Source of the DNA: Lysinibacillus sp. OF-1
GTDB lineage: Bacteria > Bacillota > Bacilli > Bacillales_A > Planococcaceae
Direction: 5' to 3'
Length of the DNA stretch: 64,000 nt
Assembly: GCF_028356935.1 (NCBI RefSeq)
Contig: NZ_CP102798.1
Location: forward strand, 1,488,001-1,552,000
Shown here in pieces: positions 25,967 to 36,431 of the stretch (position 1 is its first letter; each line of letters starts with the position of its first letter). Both the position numbers and the translations under genes were made by a program. Below the pieces are notes generated by a model that saw only the letters and a program-made list of their open reading frames with translations, ran no database searches and was not told the origin of the DNA.

Positions 25967-26734
25967 ATGAAACATCATGAAGTGGTAGCGGTAGTAACGG
26001 GTGGTGCTTCAGGTTTAGGGGAGGCAACTGTCCGTCACCTTGTTGAACGAGGTGGCAAAGCGGTTGTTTTTGATGTCAATGATGAACGTGGACAAGCTCT
26101 AGTAGAGGAATTAGGGCAAAATGTCATCTATGCACGAGTGGATGTTACGAAGGAGGAGGACGTGGCAACAGGTCTTGAGCAGGCCATTGCAGCATTTGGC
26201 AAGATTAATGTAGCGGTGAATTGTGCTGGCATTGCTGATGCGAGTAAAGTGATTTCGAAGCGAGGCGTACATGCCCTTGCTTTATTTGAAAAAGTGATCA
26301 CTGTTAATTTAATTGGTACATTTAATGTCATCCGTCTAGTCGCGGAGAAAATGCAGCACAATGAGTCGAATGAGGATGGGCAGAGAGGTGTTATTATTAA
26401 TACTGCGTCTGTGGCTGCATTTGATGGTCAAATTGGACAAGCAGCTTATAGTGCGTCAAAGGGTGGAGTGGCAGCGATGACATTGCCAATTGCACGAGAA
26501 CTTGCGGAGATCGGTGTACGTGTGATGACCATCGCGCCAGGTTTAATTGAAACACCGATGTTTGCTTCGTTACCTGAGCCTGCAAGAACAGCTCTTGCTC
26601 AAATGACACCATTCCCTAAGCGGCTTGGAAAACCTTCGGAGTATGCCCTTTTAGTTGAAAGTATTATCCATAATGGTTTGTTAAATGGTGAGGTCATTCG
26701 TCTGGATGGTGCGATCCGTATGCAGCCTAAGTAA
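25967..26734 (+). CDS. SDR family 3-hydroxyacyl-CoA dehydrogenase (type 2 / HSD10-like)
   Basis: 255 residues. Classical SDR features: [11 protein letters not shown] (NAD binding), NCAGIA, catalytic Ser in [15 protein letters not shown] active site and PGLIETPM. The insertion region and C-terminus ([15 protein letters not shown]) fit the type 2 3-hydroxyacyl-CoA dehydrogenases, which oxidise 3-hydroxyacyl-CoA with NAD. Placement between thiolase and acyl-CoA ligase supports a beta-oxidation role. Start: ATG at 25967 with AAGGGGGAT upstream. Confidence 0.88.
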   Translation: MKHHEVVAVVTGGASGLGEATVRHLVERGGKAVVFDVNDERGQALVEELGQNVIYARVDVTKEEDVATGLEQAIAAFGKINVAVNCAGIADASKVISKRGVHALALFEKVITVNLIGTFNVIRLVAEKMQHNESNEDGQRGVIINTASVAAFDGQIGQAAYSASKGGVAAMTLPIARELAEIGVRVMTIAPGLIETPMFASLPEPARTALAQMTPFPKRLGKPSEYALLVESIIHNGLLNGEVIRLDGAIRMQPK

Positions 26735-26822
26735 CAACAACAATATTTAATTTTTGAAGTGGTTTGTCGCAGCTAGTAGTCTTGGTCGTTTCAAAATTTG
26801 ATGTATGAAGGGACGCGGTATA

Positions 26823-28448
26823 ATGCATATGATGGACACACCTTTATTATTAACAAGTTTTTTGAATCGCGCAGAACGATTTTTTCATTCGAAGAAAATT
26901 TATTCTAGAACAAGTGCGACAACTATTCATGAGTTTACGTATAAAGAATATGTTAAACGAACGCGCCGATTAGCGGATGCACTTACCAAGCTTGGAATGG
27001 AGCGAGGTATGAAGGTAGGCACATTTGCTTGGAATCACCATCGACATTTGGAAGCCTATTTTGCAGTCCCATGTGCAGGAGCAGTACTGCATATGATTAA
27101 TATTCGGTTAGCACCTGAGCACATTGCTTATGTCATCAATCATGCAGAGGATGAAATATTACTAATTGATGATAATCTAGTACCACTTATTGCACCAATC
27201 TTGTCACAGCTGAAAACGGTAAAACATTTTATCATTATGGGAGATGCTGTTGCAGTCGAATCTATCCCCATCCCAAATGCTCTTTCTTATGAGGCTTTGC
27301 TCGCTGAGGCCAATGAACATTTCGTATTCCCAGAAGATTTAGATGAAAATACACCTGCTGGCATGTGCTATACAAGTGCAACGACAGGCATGCCCAAGGG
27401 AGTTGTTTATACTCATCGTAGCATCGTTCTGCATAGTTTAACGGCTGGCCTTGCTGATAGTATTGCTATTTGTGAATCGGATGTAGTGTTACCAGTTGTC
27501 CCAATGTTCCATGCTAATGCATGGGGATTACCTTTTGCCAGTGTCGCATTTGGTGCTACACAGGTCTTACCAGGTCCGATGTTTACACCACAGCTTTTAC
27601 TTGAGTTATTTGACGTATATAAAGTAACGTTGACGGCAGGAGTACCTACGATATGGCTAGGGGTTTTACAGGAGCAACGTCAAAATCCGCGTGATTTATC
27701 ATCGATGCGATTAATTGTTTGTGGGGGATCTGCCTCACCAATTGGCCTAATTCGAGGCTTTGAACAAGAACTCAATATCCCTTACATGACAGGCTATGGT
27801 ATGACCGAGACATCACCGCTCGTAAGTCTCTCCACCTATTTAACCCATATGCAAGACTACACAGCTGATGAGAAAATGCATGTTCGAATTACGCAAGGTA
27901 TGACCATGCCTCTAATTGAAACACGGGTAGTCAATGAACATGGTGAAGTGCCATGGGATGGCAAAACGATGGGAGAACTAACGATTCGAGGTCCGTGGAT
28001 TGCTAATGAGTACTATCATGATGAGCGCACAGATGAAGCCTTTAAAGATGGTTGGCTCTATACAGGCGACATCGCGGTGATGACAGCAGATGGCTATATA
28101 AAAATTACCGATCGTACAAAGGATTTAATTAAGAGTGGTGGCGAATGGATTTCTTCTGTAGAGCTTGAAAATGCATTGATGTCCCATCCAAAAGTATTTG
28201 AGGCTGCTGTTATTGCTATTCCGCATGAAAAATGGTTGGAGCGACCATTAGCATGTGTGGTAGCGAAGCCTGAATTTAAAGAATCGATTACCAAGGCAGA
28301 GCTACTAGAGAGTTTACAGAAGCAATTCCATAAAACGTGGATTCCTGATGATATCGTCTTCATTGAAGAGGTACCGAAAACGTCAGTAGGTAAATTCCTA
28401 AAGGCCAAATTACGAGAAGATTTAAAGGCGTATCGCGTACAAGTTTAA
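26823..28448 (+). CDS. Fatty acyl-CoA ligase (AMP-binding, AlkK-like)
   Basis: About 541 residues. AMP-binding signatures: YTSATTGMPKGV, GYGMTETSPL, YTGDIAVM and the C-terminal catalytic Lys in KTSVGKFLKAKL. The protein activates fatty acids to acyl-CoA using ATP. It resembles the medium/long-chain AlkK-type ligases. The ATG at 26823 follows AAGGGA by 9 nt; an ATG at 26805 lies before that site, and further ATGs at 26829 and 26832 are possible. It lies 88 bp after the SDR gene and ends in a terminator. Confidence 0.9.
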   Translation: MHMMDTPLLLTSFLNRAERFFHSKKIYSRTSATTIHEFTYKEYVKRTRRLADALTKLGMERGMKVGTFAWNHHRHLEAYFAVPCAGAVLHMINIRLAPEHIAYVINHAEDEILLIDDNLVPLIAPILSQLKTVKHFIIMGDAVAVESIPIPNALSYEALLAEANEHFVFPEDLDENTPAGMCYTSATTGMPKGVVYTHRSIVLHSLTAGLADSIAICESDVVLPVVPMFHANAWGLPFASVAFGATQVLPGPMFTPQLLLELFDVYKVTLTAGVPTIWLGVLQEQRQNPRDLSSMRLIVCGGSASPIGLIRGFEQELNIPYMTGYGMTETSPLVSLSTYLTHMQDYTADEKMHVRITQGMTMPLIETRVVNEHGEVPWDGKTMGELTIRGPWIANEYYHDERTDEAFKDGWLYTGDIAVMTADGYIKITDRTKDLIKSGGEWISSVELENALMSHPKVFEAAVIAIPHEKWLERPLACVVAKPEFKESITKAELLESLQKQFHKTWIPDDIVFIEEVPKTSVGKFLKAKLREDLKAYRVQV

Positions 28449-28462
28449 TACAATGGTTAGCA

Positions 28463-28494
28463 TGAAGGTAGTGAAAAACTACCTTCATTTTTTG
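28463..28494 (+). terminator. Intrinsic terminator after the acyl-CoA ligase
   Basis: TGAAGGTAGT / ACTACCTTCA perfect stem with A-rich loop and six T. Confidence 0.85.
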
Positions 28495-28639
28495 TGCGAA
28501 ATTTATTATATATCAGTGCATCTGAACAACTACTGACTAATGCAAAAAATATTGTATTAGAAGAAGATAAATTCCTGAAAAATGAAACTATTTTTTCCAT
28601 TTTGCCGTATAATCTTAGTAACGAAAGGATGTGGATGGA

Positions 28640-28870
28640 TTGTCAATTGCCATTGTAGCGATTATTGGAGGCGTCATTATTTCATTAGCTGGGATTTTTA
28701 CAGACGCTCGCACAAGACAACAAAAAATTAAACTGAAGGCTGTTGAGAAAGAAGTAGAGTTAGAAAAGCTTAGATTGGAAACGTATACGATAGAAACAGA
28801 AAAAATGCGCCTAGAATTAGAACAGTCGAAAGTGTTACTATTAGAAGAAAAACAAAATGCAAGCAAGTAG
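28640..28870 (+). CDS. Small membrane protein with coiled-coil tail
   Basis: About 76 residues: an N-terminal transmembrane helix (IAIVAIIGGVIISLAGIF) followed by a charged helical tail with regular Leu/Lys/Glu spacing that should form a coiled coil. The start is likely TTG at 28640, about 10 nt after GAAAGGAT; a GTG at 28631 is too near that site. It stands alone before cheR. I do not recognise the family. The overlapping minus-strand frame is a shadow. Confidence 0.55.
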   Translation: MSIAIVAIIGGVIISLAGIFTDARTRQQKIKLKAVEKEVELEKLRLETYTIETEKMRLELEQSKVLLLEEKQNASK

Positions 28871-28921
28871 ATTGGCTTACCCAAGAAAGACTATTTCAGG
28901 ATTGGGACTTTTCCGCTATAA

Positions 28922-29728
<807 letters not shown>

Positions 29729-29808
29729 TAATATGGATGAAAAGCTTTGTACAAATGACCAAAATAGTCTTGTACATATAGTAAGCAAGTATTAAACATA
29801 GATATTTC

Positions 29809-29847
29809 ATACGCTTTTCGCTTATCATAAGCAAAGGCGTATTTTTT
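29809..29847 (+). terminator. Intrinsic terminator after cheR
   Basis: ATACGC...GCTTA pairs with TAAGC...GCGTAT, followed by T-rich sequence. The 29848-30135 gap holds a dispersed repeat and a long hairpin, listed separately. Confidence 0.7.
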
Positions 29848-29900
29848 ATAAAATTTAGCACTTCACTTTAGTAGTGCAACGAGTACTTTGTCAAATGCAT

Positions 29901-29930
29901 GTTGTATCGAAGGCGAAACGTCAGCGGCAA
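29901..29930 (+). repeat. Dispersed 30-bp repeat, copy A
   Basis: GTTGTATCGAAGGCGAAACG followed by TCAGCGGCAA matches 41183-41212 with four transition mismatches. Both copies lie in intergenic gaps of about 300-400 bp. Confidence 0.7.
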
Positions 29931-29967
29931 TTATGCTGTAGCGTAATGGATACAATTCAGCACGCCA

Positions 29968-30048
29968 TTTCAGTAGTACACCGATTTCCTTTATAGACGT
30001 CGTTCAGAATATTCGCATTTAGAACGATGGAAATGGGGTGTACTGAAA
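29968..30048 (+). repeat. Long imperfect inverted repeat upstream of aroC
   Basis: TTTCAGTAGTACACC/GATTTCC (29968-29989) is complementary, with small bulges, to GGAAATGGGGTGTACTGAAA (30029-30048). Nested within it CGTCGTTC (29998-30005) pairs with GAACGATG (30022-30029). No T run follows. It could be a leader RNA structure or a small MITE-like remnant. Confidence 0.6.
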
Positions 30049-30135
30049 AGACATTTGTAAAAGGACTGTTTTTTTAAAGAATATATGTTATAGTGAAAAA
30101 TACATACTTTAGCGAGTTGAAGGGAGAAAGTGTTT

Positions 30136-31317
30136 ATGCGTTACTTAACAGCAGGAGAGTCACACGGACCTCAATTAACGACAATTATTGAGGGTTTACC
30201 GTCACTCTTACCCATTACAGCAGAAAAAATTAATCATGATTTAAAACGACGCCAAGGAGGTCATGGACGGGGGCGCCGCATGCAAATCGAAACAGATACA
30301 GTAGAGATTGTTGCTGGTGTTCGACATGGTCAAACACTTGGCTCTCCTGTCGCACTAGTTGTAACAAATGATGACTGGAAGCACTGGACTAAAATTATGG
30401 GTGCTGAGCCATTAGCAGATGATATTAATCCTGAAGATATTAAGCGTCAAATTTCACGACCTCGTCCAGGTCATGCGGATTTAGTTGGGGGCATGAAATA
30501 TGGTCACCGTGATTTACGCAATGTATTAGAGCGTTCTTCTGCACGTGAAACAACTGTGCGTGTAGCAGTCGGCTCTGTGGCAAAAGCTTTACTCAATGAA
30601 TTAGGCATTTCCATTGTTGCACATGTGACTGAAATCGTAGGAATTAAGGCAGATACATCTGTACTAGAAGGAAAAACAACAGAAGAAATTCGTGCTATTG
30701 TCGAAGCAGATCCTTGTTACTGTGCTGACCCTGTAGCGTCTGCCAAAATGGTAGAGGCTATTGATGAGGCGAAAAAAGCTGGAGATTCTATCGGTGGTGT
30801 TGTAGAAGTCATTGTCGAAGGTATGCCAGCAGGTGTCGGCTCTTATGTGCATTATGATCGTAAGCTTGATGCGAAACTAGCAGCAGCCATGCTATCGATC
30901 AATGCATTCAAAGGTGTAGAATTTGGTCTAGGTTTTGAAATGGCACGACGTAAAGGCTCTGAAGTGCATGATGAAATTATTTGGTCTGAAGAAGAGGGCT
31001 ACACACGAGCAACGAATCGACTCGGTGGCTTAGAGGGCGGTATGTCAACAGGAATGCCGATTGTCGTACGTGGTGTCATGAAACCAATTCCTACATTATA
31101 CAAACCATTACAAAGTGTGGATATCGAAACAAAAGAGCCATTTAAAGCAAGCGTTGAGCGCTCTGATAGCTGTGCAGTACCCGCAGCATCTGTAGTTGCA
31201 GAACATGTTATTGCCTGGGAAATAGCGAATGCTATTTTGGAGCAATTTCATAGTGATCAACTACCTCAATTACAAGCTCAAATTGACGAGCATCGTCAAT
31301 ATACAAAGGGGTTCTGA
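30136..31317 (+). CDS. aroC: Chorismate synthase
   Basis: 393 residues. It begins [13 protein letters not shown] and has [12 protein letters not shown] and [13 protein letters not shown], the family signatures for FMN and EPSP binding. It converts EPSP to chorismate. The ATG at 30136 follows AGGGAG by 9 nt; a GTG at 30130 is in frame. It opens the aromatic supraoperon (called aroF in B. subtilis) with aroB only 3 bp downstream. Confidence 0.96.
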   Translation: MRYLTAGESHGPQLTTIIEGLPSLLPITAEKINHDLKRRQGGHGRGRRMQIETDTVEIVAGVRHGQTLGSPVALVVTNDDWKHWTKIMGAEPLADDINPEDIKRQISRPRPGHADLVGGMKYGHRDLRNVLERSSARETTVRVAVGSVAKALLNELGISIVAHVTEIVGIKADTSVLEGKTTEEIRAIVEADPCYCADPVASAKMVEAIDEAKKAGDSIGGVVEVIVEGMPAGVGSYVHYDRKLDAKLAAAMLSINAFKGVEFGLGFEMARRKGSEVHDEIIWSEEEGYTRATNRLGGLEGGMSTGMPIVVRGVMKPIPTLYKPLQSVDIETKEPFKASVERSDSCAVPAASVVAEHVIAWEIANAILEQFHSDQLPQLQAQIDEHRQYTKGF

Positions 31318-31320
31318 TTT

Positions 31321-32412
31321 ATGCGTGTACCAGTTGCAACAAAATCGCATCAGTATGAAGTTGTTCTCGGTCATCAATTTCTAACTGAAGCTGTTCAAGC
31401 ATTTGCAGATAAACTTCAAAAAGCAGATAAGCTGATCGTATTTACAGATAGCAATGTTTGGGCTGCACAGGGAGATTATTTCAAGGCAAATTTCCCATAT
31501 GATTTTGAGGTTTTTATTTTACCTGGTGGTGAAGCTTGTAAAACCTTTGAACAATACAATGCTGCTCAAACATTTTTATTGGAACAAAAATGCTCGCGAA
31601 AATCATTTGTTTTTGCTTTTGGGGGTGGAGCTGTCGGCGATTTAACAGGCTTCGTTGCGGCAACCTATATGCGTGGAATTCCTTTTATTCAAATTCCAAC
31701 GACCATTTTAGCCCATGATTCTGCAGTTGGTGGTAAAACAGCTATTAATCATCCGTTAGGAAAGAATATGATTGGTGCATTTTATCAGCCTGAAGGTGTT
31801 ATTTACGATACGGCTCTTACCGAAAGCTTATCCGAACGTGAAGTGCGTTCAGGAACAGCAGAGTTAATTAAACATGCGATGATTTCTGATTCTATTTGGT
31901 TAGAGGAATTAATGACAGCTGATTCAGTGATTCATTTTAATCAAAATGAACTGGCCAAGCAGCTGAAAAAAGGAATTGAAGTGAAAGCTCAAATCGTAGC
32001 TCAGGATGAAACAGAGCAGTCCGTTCGGAAATTTTTAAACTTAGGCCATACATATGGACATGCCATTGAGGCGGCAGCTGGTTATGGCAAAGTAGCACAT
32101 GGAGAAGCCGTAATGATGGGGTTGGTCTATAGCCTATTGTTAAGCGAGCGTTACGGAAAGCTGGAGCGAGCGTTCACCAAGACATTTTTACAGTTCGCAG
32201 TGAAAAATGGCTATCCATTTGAGCCTGTGAATGATTATTCATTTGAACAGTTAACTAGTTATTTAATGAAAGATAAAAAAGTGGAATATGGCATTTTACA
32301 GTTCGTTCTTTTGGAAGAGATAGGTAAACCTTTTGTGAGAGCCGTTGATTTAGAAGAATGCAGAGAAGTAGATGCCGAATATAGACAGTTATTAGCGGAG
32401 GTGCTTGTATGA
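31321..32412 (+). CDS. aroB: 3-dehydroquinate synthase
   Basis: 363 residues with GGGAVGDLTGF, PTTILAHDSAVGGKT and the metal-binding His motif LGHTYGHAIE. It makes 3-dehydroquinate from DAHP in the shikimate pathway. It starts 3 bp after aroC and its stop overlaps the aroH start by 4 bp. Confidence 0.96.
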   Translation: MRVPVATKSHQYEVVLGHQFLTEAVQAFADKLQKADKLIVFTDSNVWAAQGDYFKANFPYDFEVFILPGGEACKTFEQYNAAQTFLLEQKCSRKSFVFAFGGGAVGDLTGFVAATYMRGIPFIQIPTTILAHDSAVGGKTAINHPLGKNMIGAFYQPEGVIYDTALTESLSEREVRSGTAELIKHAMISDSIWLEELMTADSVIHFNQNELAKQLKKGIEVKAQIVAQDETEQSVRKFLNLGHTYGHAIEAAAGYGKVAHGEAVMMGLVYSLLLSERYGKLERAFTKTFLQFAVKNGYPFEPVNDYSFEQLTSYLMKDKKVEYGILQFVLLEEIGKPFVRAVDLEECREVDAEYRQLLAEVLV

Positions 32413-32777
32413 TTCGTGGACTTAGAGGAGCAATAACAATTGAATCGGACAGGCCAGAGCTTGTATGGGATGAGACAGCAAGATTAGTGCGTGAGGTTGT
32501 GGCAGCAAATCATGTGGAGATCGATGATATTGCATCAATCCTTATTTCTACAACGCCAGATATTACCTCTGCATTTCCTGCCCGTGCAGTACGCTTGATG
32601 GACGGCTGGCAATATGTCCCTGTTATGTGTACACATGAAATGGATGTGCCGAACGCTTTACCTTTATGTATTCGTGTATTAATTCATGCGAACGTAGAGG
32701 TAGCCCAAAAAGATGTAAAGCACTTGTATCTCAACGATGCAGTGAAATTAAGACCAGATTTGGCGCAGGCTAAATAA
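32409..32777 (+). CDS. aroH: Chorismate mutase AroH type
   Basis: 122 residues, monofunctional AroH-fold (trimeric) chorismate mutase. The conserved residues are seen: Arg6 in RGLRGA, Glu77 in CTHEMDV and Arg89 in LCIRV. It converts chorismate to prephenate for Phe and Tyr. Translationally coupled to aroB by ATGA overlap. hisC follows after only 18 bp; the trp genes present at this point in B. subtilis are missing. Confidence 0.95.
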   Translation: MIRGLRGAITIESDRPELVWDETARLVREVVAANHVEIDDIASILISTTPDITSAFPARAVRLMDGWQYVPVMCTHEMDVPNALPLCIRVLIHANVEVAQKDVKHLYLNDAVKLRPDLAQAK

Positions 32778-32795
32778 GTAGAGGAGATGTTTTAG

Positions 32796-33896
32796 ATGAA
32801 GTGGAAACAACAATTGGACGGTATGCAAGCATATAAGCCAGGGAAACCAATTGAAGAAGTACAACGTGAATACGGCTTAAAGGAAGTCATTAAATTGGCA
32901 TCGAATGAAAATCCGTTTGGGTGCTCACCTAAGGTAACAGCTTATTTACAAAATAATGCAGTGAATCATGCCCTTTATCCAGATGGCTATGCACAAAATT
33001 TACGTACAGCTGTTGCGGATCATCTAGGTGTCAAGGAAACACAGCTTCTTTTTGGCAACGGCTCTGATGACATTATTGCTATTATTACGCGTGCACTGTT
33101 GTATCCAGGAGTAAATACGATTATGGCGGATCCTTCCTTCTCTCAATACTGGCACAACGCTGAAATTGAAGGTGCTGAGGTACGAAAAATTCCTTGTGTT
33201 GAAGGTGCCCACGATTTAGATAGCATGGCAGCTGCAATTGATGACCAAACATCGATTGTTTGGGTATGTAGTCCAAATAATCCTACAGGAGTTGTCATAC
33301 CTGATACGGCATTACGTGCTTTTCTTGCAAAAGTACCAAGCGATGTCCTTGTCGTGTTGGATGAAGCTTACATTGAATATGTAACACATCCTGGCCATAA
33401 GGATACGTTACCAATCATTGATGAATATCCGAATGTACTTTTATTACGTACATTTTCTAAAGCCTATGGACTAGCTTCATTCCGTGTTGGCTATGCGATT
33501 GGGCAAGCTGGCGTTATTGCTAAGCTTGATCCTGTTCGCGCACCATTTAATAATACAATCTTAAGTCAAGCTGTGGCAGCTATTGCACTCAGCGATCAAG
33601 CTTACATTGAAGCATGTCGTGAAGCCAATGAAAACGGCAAAAAGCAATATGTAGAATTCTGTGAAAAGCATAATTTAAAATACTTCCCATCTGATACGAA
33701 CTTTATTTTCTTTGATACTCAAGCTGATAGTGATGTTGTCTTCCAAGAGCTGATGAAAAGAGGCTTTATTGTCCGCAGTGGCAATGCTCTAGGATTACAA
33801 GGGTTTATCCGTGTCACAATTGGTACAGAGGCACAAAATGCAGCATTACTTAGCCAGCTTGACGAAGTATTAACACAGCAAGGAGTATTTGCATGA
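32796..33896 (+). CDS. hisC: Histidinol-phosphate / aromatic aminotransferase
   Basis: 366 residues, fold type I PLP aminotransferase. SNENPFGCSP at the N-terminus, SPNNPTG, and the PLP Lys in TFSKAYGLASFRVGY are intact. In B. subtilis HisC serves both histidine and Tyr/Phe synthesis. RBS GTAGAGGAGA precedes the ATG. It overlaps tyrA by 4 bp. Confidence 0.95.
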   Translation: MKWKQQLDGMQAYKPGKPIEEVQREYGLKEVIKLASNENPFGCSPKVTAYLQNNAVNHALYPDGYAQNLRTAVADHLGVKETQLLFGNGSDDIIAIITRALLYPGVNTIMADPSFSQYWHNAEIEGAEVRKIPCVEGAHDLDSMAAAIDDQTSIVWVCSPNNPTGVVIPDTALRAFLAKVPSDVLVVLDEAYIEYVTHPGHKDTLPIIDEYPNVLLLRTFSKAYGLASFRVGYAIGQAGVIAKLDPVRAPFNNTILSQAVAAIALSDQAYIEACREANENGKKQYVEFCEKHNLKYFPSDTNFIFFDTQADSDVVFQELMKRGFIVRSGNALGLQGFIRVTIGTEAQNAALLSQLDEVLTQQGVFA

Positions 33897-34990
33897 CACG
33901 CAAAGTACTCGTTATTGGGCTAGGCTTAATCGGCGGTTCGATTGCCCTTGCTTTGCAAAAAGCACCCGAAACAAAAATTATTGGCTATGATATGGATACA
34001 CAAACACGTGAGCATGCAAAAACATTAAATATTGTGCATGAGATTGTTACAGATCCGCAGGCTGTTGCGGCAGATGTCGATATCATTATCTTTGGTACAC
34101 CTGTTAATGCAACACTTGTGTGGATGGAGCAATTAAAATCATGGCCATTAAAAAATAAAGTCATTATAACAGATACTGGGAGTACAAAAAAATTAATTAT
34201 GCAAAAGGCCAGCGAATTACGTGAGCTTGGCATTACATTCATTGGTGGACATCCAATGGCAGGTTCTCATAAAAGTGGTGTGTTGGCTGCAAAGGCGCAT
34301 CTTTTTGAAAATGCGTATTATATGCTGACGCCGCTTGCTGGAGAAGAAATCGTTCATATGGCTAAGCTTGAAAGTTTGCTAAAATTTACACATGCAAAAG
34401 TAGTCAGTGTATCTGCGAGTGAACATGACCATATGACAGCTGTGGTGAGTCATTTTCCACATGTTATCGCAGCCTCACTGGTCCATCAATTAGGTGAGGA
34501 AAATGGAGAATACCCGATGACACGCTCGCTTGCAGCAGGCGGTTTTCGTGATGTTACACGAATTGCTTCCTCGAACCCCGTTTTATGGCGAGATATTACG
34601 CTACAAAATCGTGAGGAGCTACTTACTCAGTTAGAAGGCTGGGAAAAAGAAATGACTCGCATTAAGGAACTGCTGACGGATGGTTCTTCACAGGCTATTG
34701 AAAACTATTTTTCTGTTGCCAAAGAGCTGAGAGATGAATTGCCGATTAGTGCAGGGGCCATGTATACGCCATTTGACTTATATGTTGATGTTCCTGACTA
34801 TCCAGGCGTTATTTCAGAAGTGACGGGCTTGTTAGCGGATGAAGCGATCAGTATTACGAATCTACGAATCGTTGAATCACGTGAAGATGTTTTCGGTATT
34901 CTCGTTATTAGCTTCCAAAGCGAAAATGATCGCGAACGTGCTGCGTCATGTATCCAACAACGAGCAAATTTCGAAACGTATATTTCATAG
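33893..34990 (+). CDS. tyrA: Prephenate dehydrogenase with C-terminal ACT domain
   Basis: 365 residues. NAD-binding GLGLIGGSIALAL at residues about 8-20, catalytic His region GGHPMAGSHKSG, and a C-terminal ACT domain (about residues 292-360, beginning LYVDVPDYPGVISEV), which suggests tyrosine feedback control. It oxidises prephenate to 4-hydroxyphenylpyruvate. Start overlaps the hisC stop (ATGA). Confidence 0.95.
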   Translation: MTRKVLVIGLGLIGGSIALALQKAPETKIIGYDMDTQTREHAKTLNIVHEIVTDPQAVAADVDIIIFGTPVNATLVWMEQLKSWPLKNKVIITDTGSTKKLIMQKASELRELGITFIGGHPMAGSHKSGVLAAKAHLFENAYYMLTPLAGEEIVHMAKLESLLKFTHAKVVSVSASEHDHMTAVVSHFPHVIAASLVHQLGEENGEYPMTRSLAAGGFRDVTRIASSNPVLWRDITLQNREELLTQLEGWEKEMTRIKELLTDGSSQAIENYFSVAKELRDELPISAGAMYTPFDLYVDVPDYPGVISEVTGLLADEAISITNLRIVESREDVFGILVISFQSENDRERAASCIQQRANFETYIS

Positions 34991-34995
34991 CATAA

Positions 34996-35021
34996 GAAAG
35001 CGTCGGTATTTCGGCGCTTTC
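34996..35021 (+). terminator. Hairpin between tyrA and aroA
   Basis: GAAAGCG / CGCTTTC stem with internal CG/CG pairs; only a weak T tract follows, so it may be a partial terminator or RNA-processing site rather than an operon end. Confidence 0.4.
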
Positions 35022-35049
35022 TATCTTCATATTGAAGGGAAGAAAGTTT

Positions 35050-36336
35050 ATGAGTGAAAAAATTTTGCAATACAATAAGCCTTCTTTACAGGGCACTTTA
35101 ACCATTCCAGGCGATAAATCTGTATCCCATCGTTCTGTCATGTTTGGAGCCATTGCTAGCGGGACAACGACAGTAGAGGGCTTTTTACTAGGGGAAGATT
35201 GTTTAAGTACAATCGATTGCTTCCAGAAGCTTGGCGTTCAAATTGAGGTCGAAGGAACTAATGTAACGATTCATAGTCCTGGCATGGATGGCTGGCAGGA
35301 GCCAACAGACGTGTTGTATACGGGTAACTCTGGCACAACAACACGCTTAATGTTGGGTATTTTAGCTGGTTCTTCGGTTCATTCCGTGATGACGGGAGAT
35401 GCATCTATCGGCAAACGACCAATGCGACGTGTGATAGACCCACTGCGTCAAATGGGTGCTCATATTACAGGGCGTGCTGACGGGCAGTACACACCCCTTG
35501 CTATACAAGGTACAAAACTACAGGCCATCGATTACAAGATGCCTGTAGCAAGTGCACAAGTGAAATCTGCTATTTTACTAGCAGGCTTGCGTGCTGAAGG
35601 AACAACGATTGTTAGAGAAATGGAAGTTTCAAGAGATCACACAGAGCGAATGCTGCGACAATTTGGTGCACAGGTAGAAGTAGACAATGGCGTTGTCTCC
35701 ATTGAAGGCGGACAGTCTCTCAGCGGGACACATGTTGCTGTTCCAGGGGATATTTCCTCGGCAGCCTTCTTCTTAGTGGCAGGAGCCATTTGTGAGCATA
35801 GTCACGTAACATTAAATAATGTTGGTATTAACCCAACGCGTGATGGCATTGTCGAGGTACTTGAAAAAATGGGCGCAACAATGACCGTGACACCGAATGA
35901 GGATAATCAAGCTGAACCTACAGCAACCATTCAAATGGCCACATCTACTTTAACAGGCACAACAATTGAGGGGGACATTATTCCTCGTTTAATTGATGAA
36001 ATTCCGATCCTTGCCTTACTCGCTACGCAAGCACATGGTCAAACAATCATTAAAGATGCTGAGGAGCTAAAAGTGAAGGAAACGGATCGCATCACGGCGG
36101 TTGTAACTGAATTGAAAAAGCTAGGTGCACAAATAGAAGCAACAGAAGATGGAATGATCATTAATGGACCAACACCATTAAAAGGTGCAAGTCTTCGCAC
36201 ATACGGCGATCATCGAATTGGTATGATGGGGGCTGTTGCAGCTCTAATTTCGGATGGAGCCGTAACATTAGATGATGCACAATGCATTGCTGTATCCTAC
36301 CCATCGTTCTTTGAACATATTGAGGCAGTGAAATAA
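35050..36336 (+). CDS. aroA: 5-enolpyruvylshikimate-3-phosphate synthase
   Basis: 428 residues. Signatures: [32 protein letters not shown] (with Gly and Thr at the glyphosate-contact loop) and RVKETDRI-like VKETDRI. It condenses shikimate-3-phosphate and PEP. ATG at 35050 follows AAGGGAAG; an upstream TTG at 35032 precedes the ribosome site. Named aroE in B. subtilis. Confidence 0.96.
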   Translation: MSEKILQYNKPSLQGTLTIPGDKSVSHRSVMFGAIASGTTTVEGFLLGEDCLSTIDCFQKLGVQIEVEGTNVTIHSPGMDGWQEPTDVLYTGNSGTTTRLMLGILAGSSVHSVMTGDASIGKRPMRRVIDPLRQMGAHITGRADGQYTPLAIQGTKLQAIDYKMPVASAQVKSAILLAGLRAEGTTIVREMEVSRDHTERMLRQFGAQVEVDNGVVSIEGGQSLSGTHVAVPGDISSAAFFLVAGAICEHSHVTLNNVGINPTRDGIVEVLEKMGATMTVTPNEDNQAEPTATIQMATSTLTGTTIEGDIIPRLIDEIPILALLATQAHGQTIIKDAEELKVKETDRITAVVTELKKLGAQIEATEDGMIINGPTPLKGASLRTYGDHRIGMMGAVAALISDGAVTLDDAQCIAVSYPSFFEHIEAVK

Positions 36337-36349
36337 CAATTCAAGATAG

Positions 36350-36376
36350 ACTCTCCAGCTTTTGGGGAGTTTTTTC
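36350..36376 (+). terminator. Intrinsic terminator ending the aro operon
   Basis: ACTCTCCA / TGGGGAGT stem and six T. Confidence 0.8.
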
Positions 36377-36431
36377 TTGTTTCAATGGTAAATGTTTTGT
36401 AGCATAAAGGTATCAATGAAAGAATAGGTGA

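Noticed and set aside
28615..28884. Minus-strand frame overlapping the small coiled-coil protein
   Set aside because: The plus-strand frame has a good ribosome site, a membrane helix and a regular helical tail; the minus frame is a Ser/Asn-rich shadow.
35032..35049. Longer aroA start at TTG 35032
   Set aside because: The ribosome site AAGGGAAG lies within the extension, and EPSP synthases start near the ATG at 35050.
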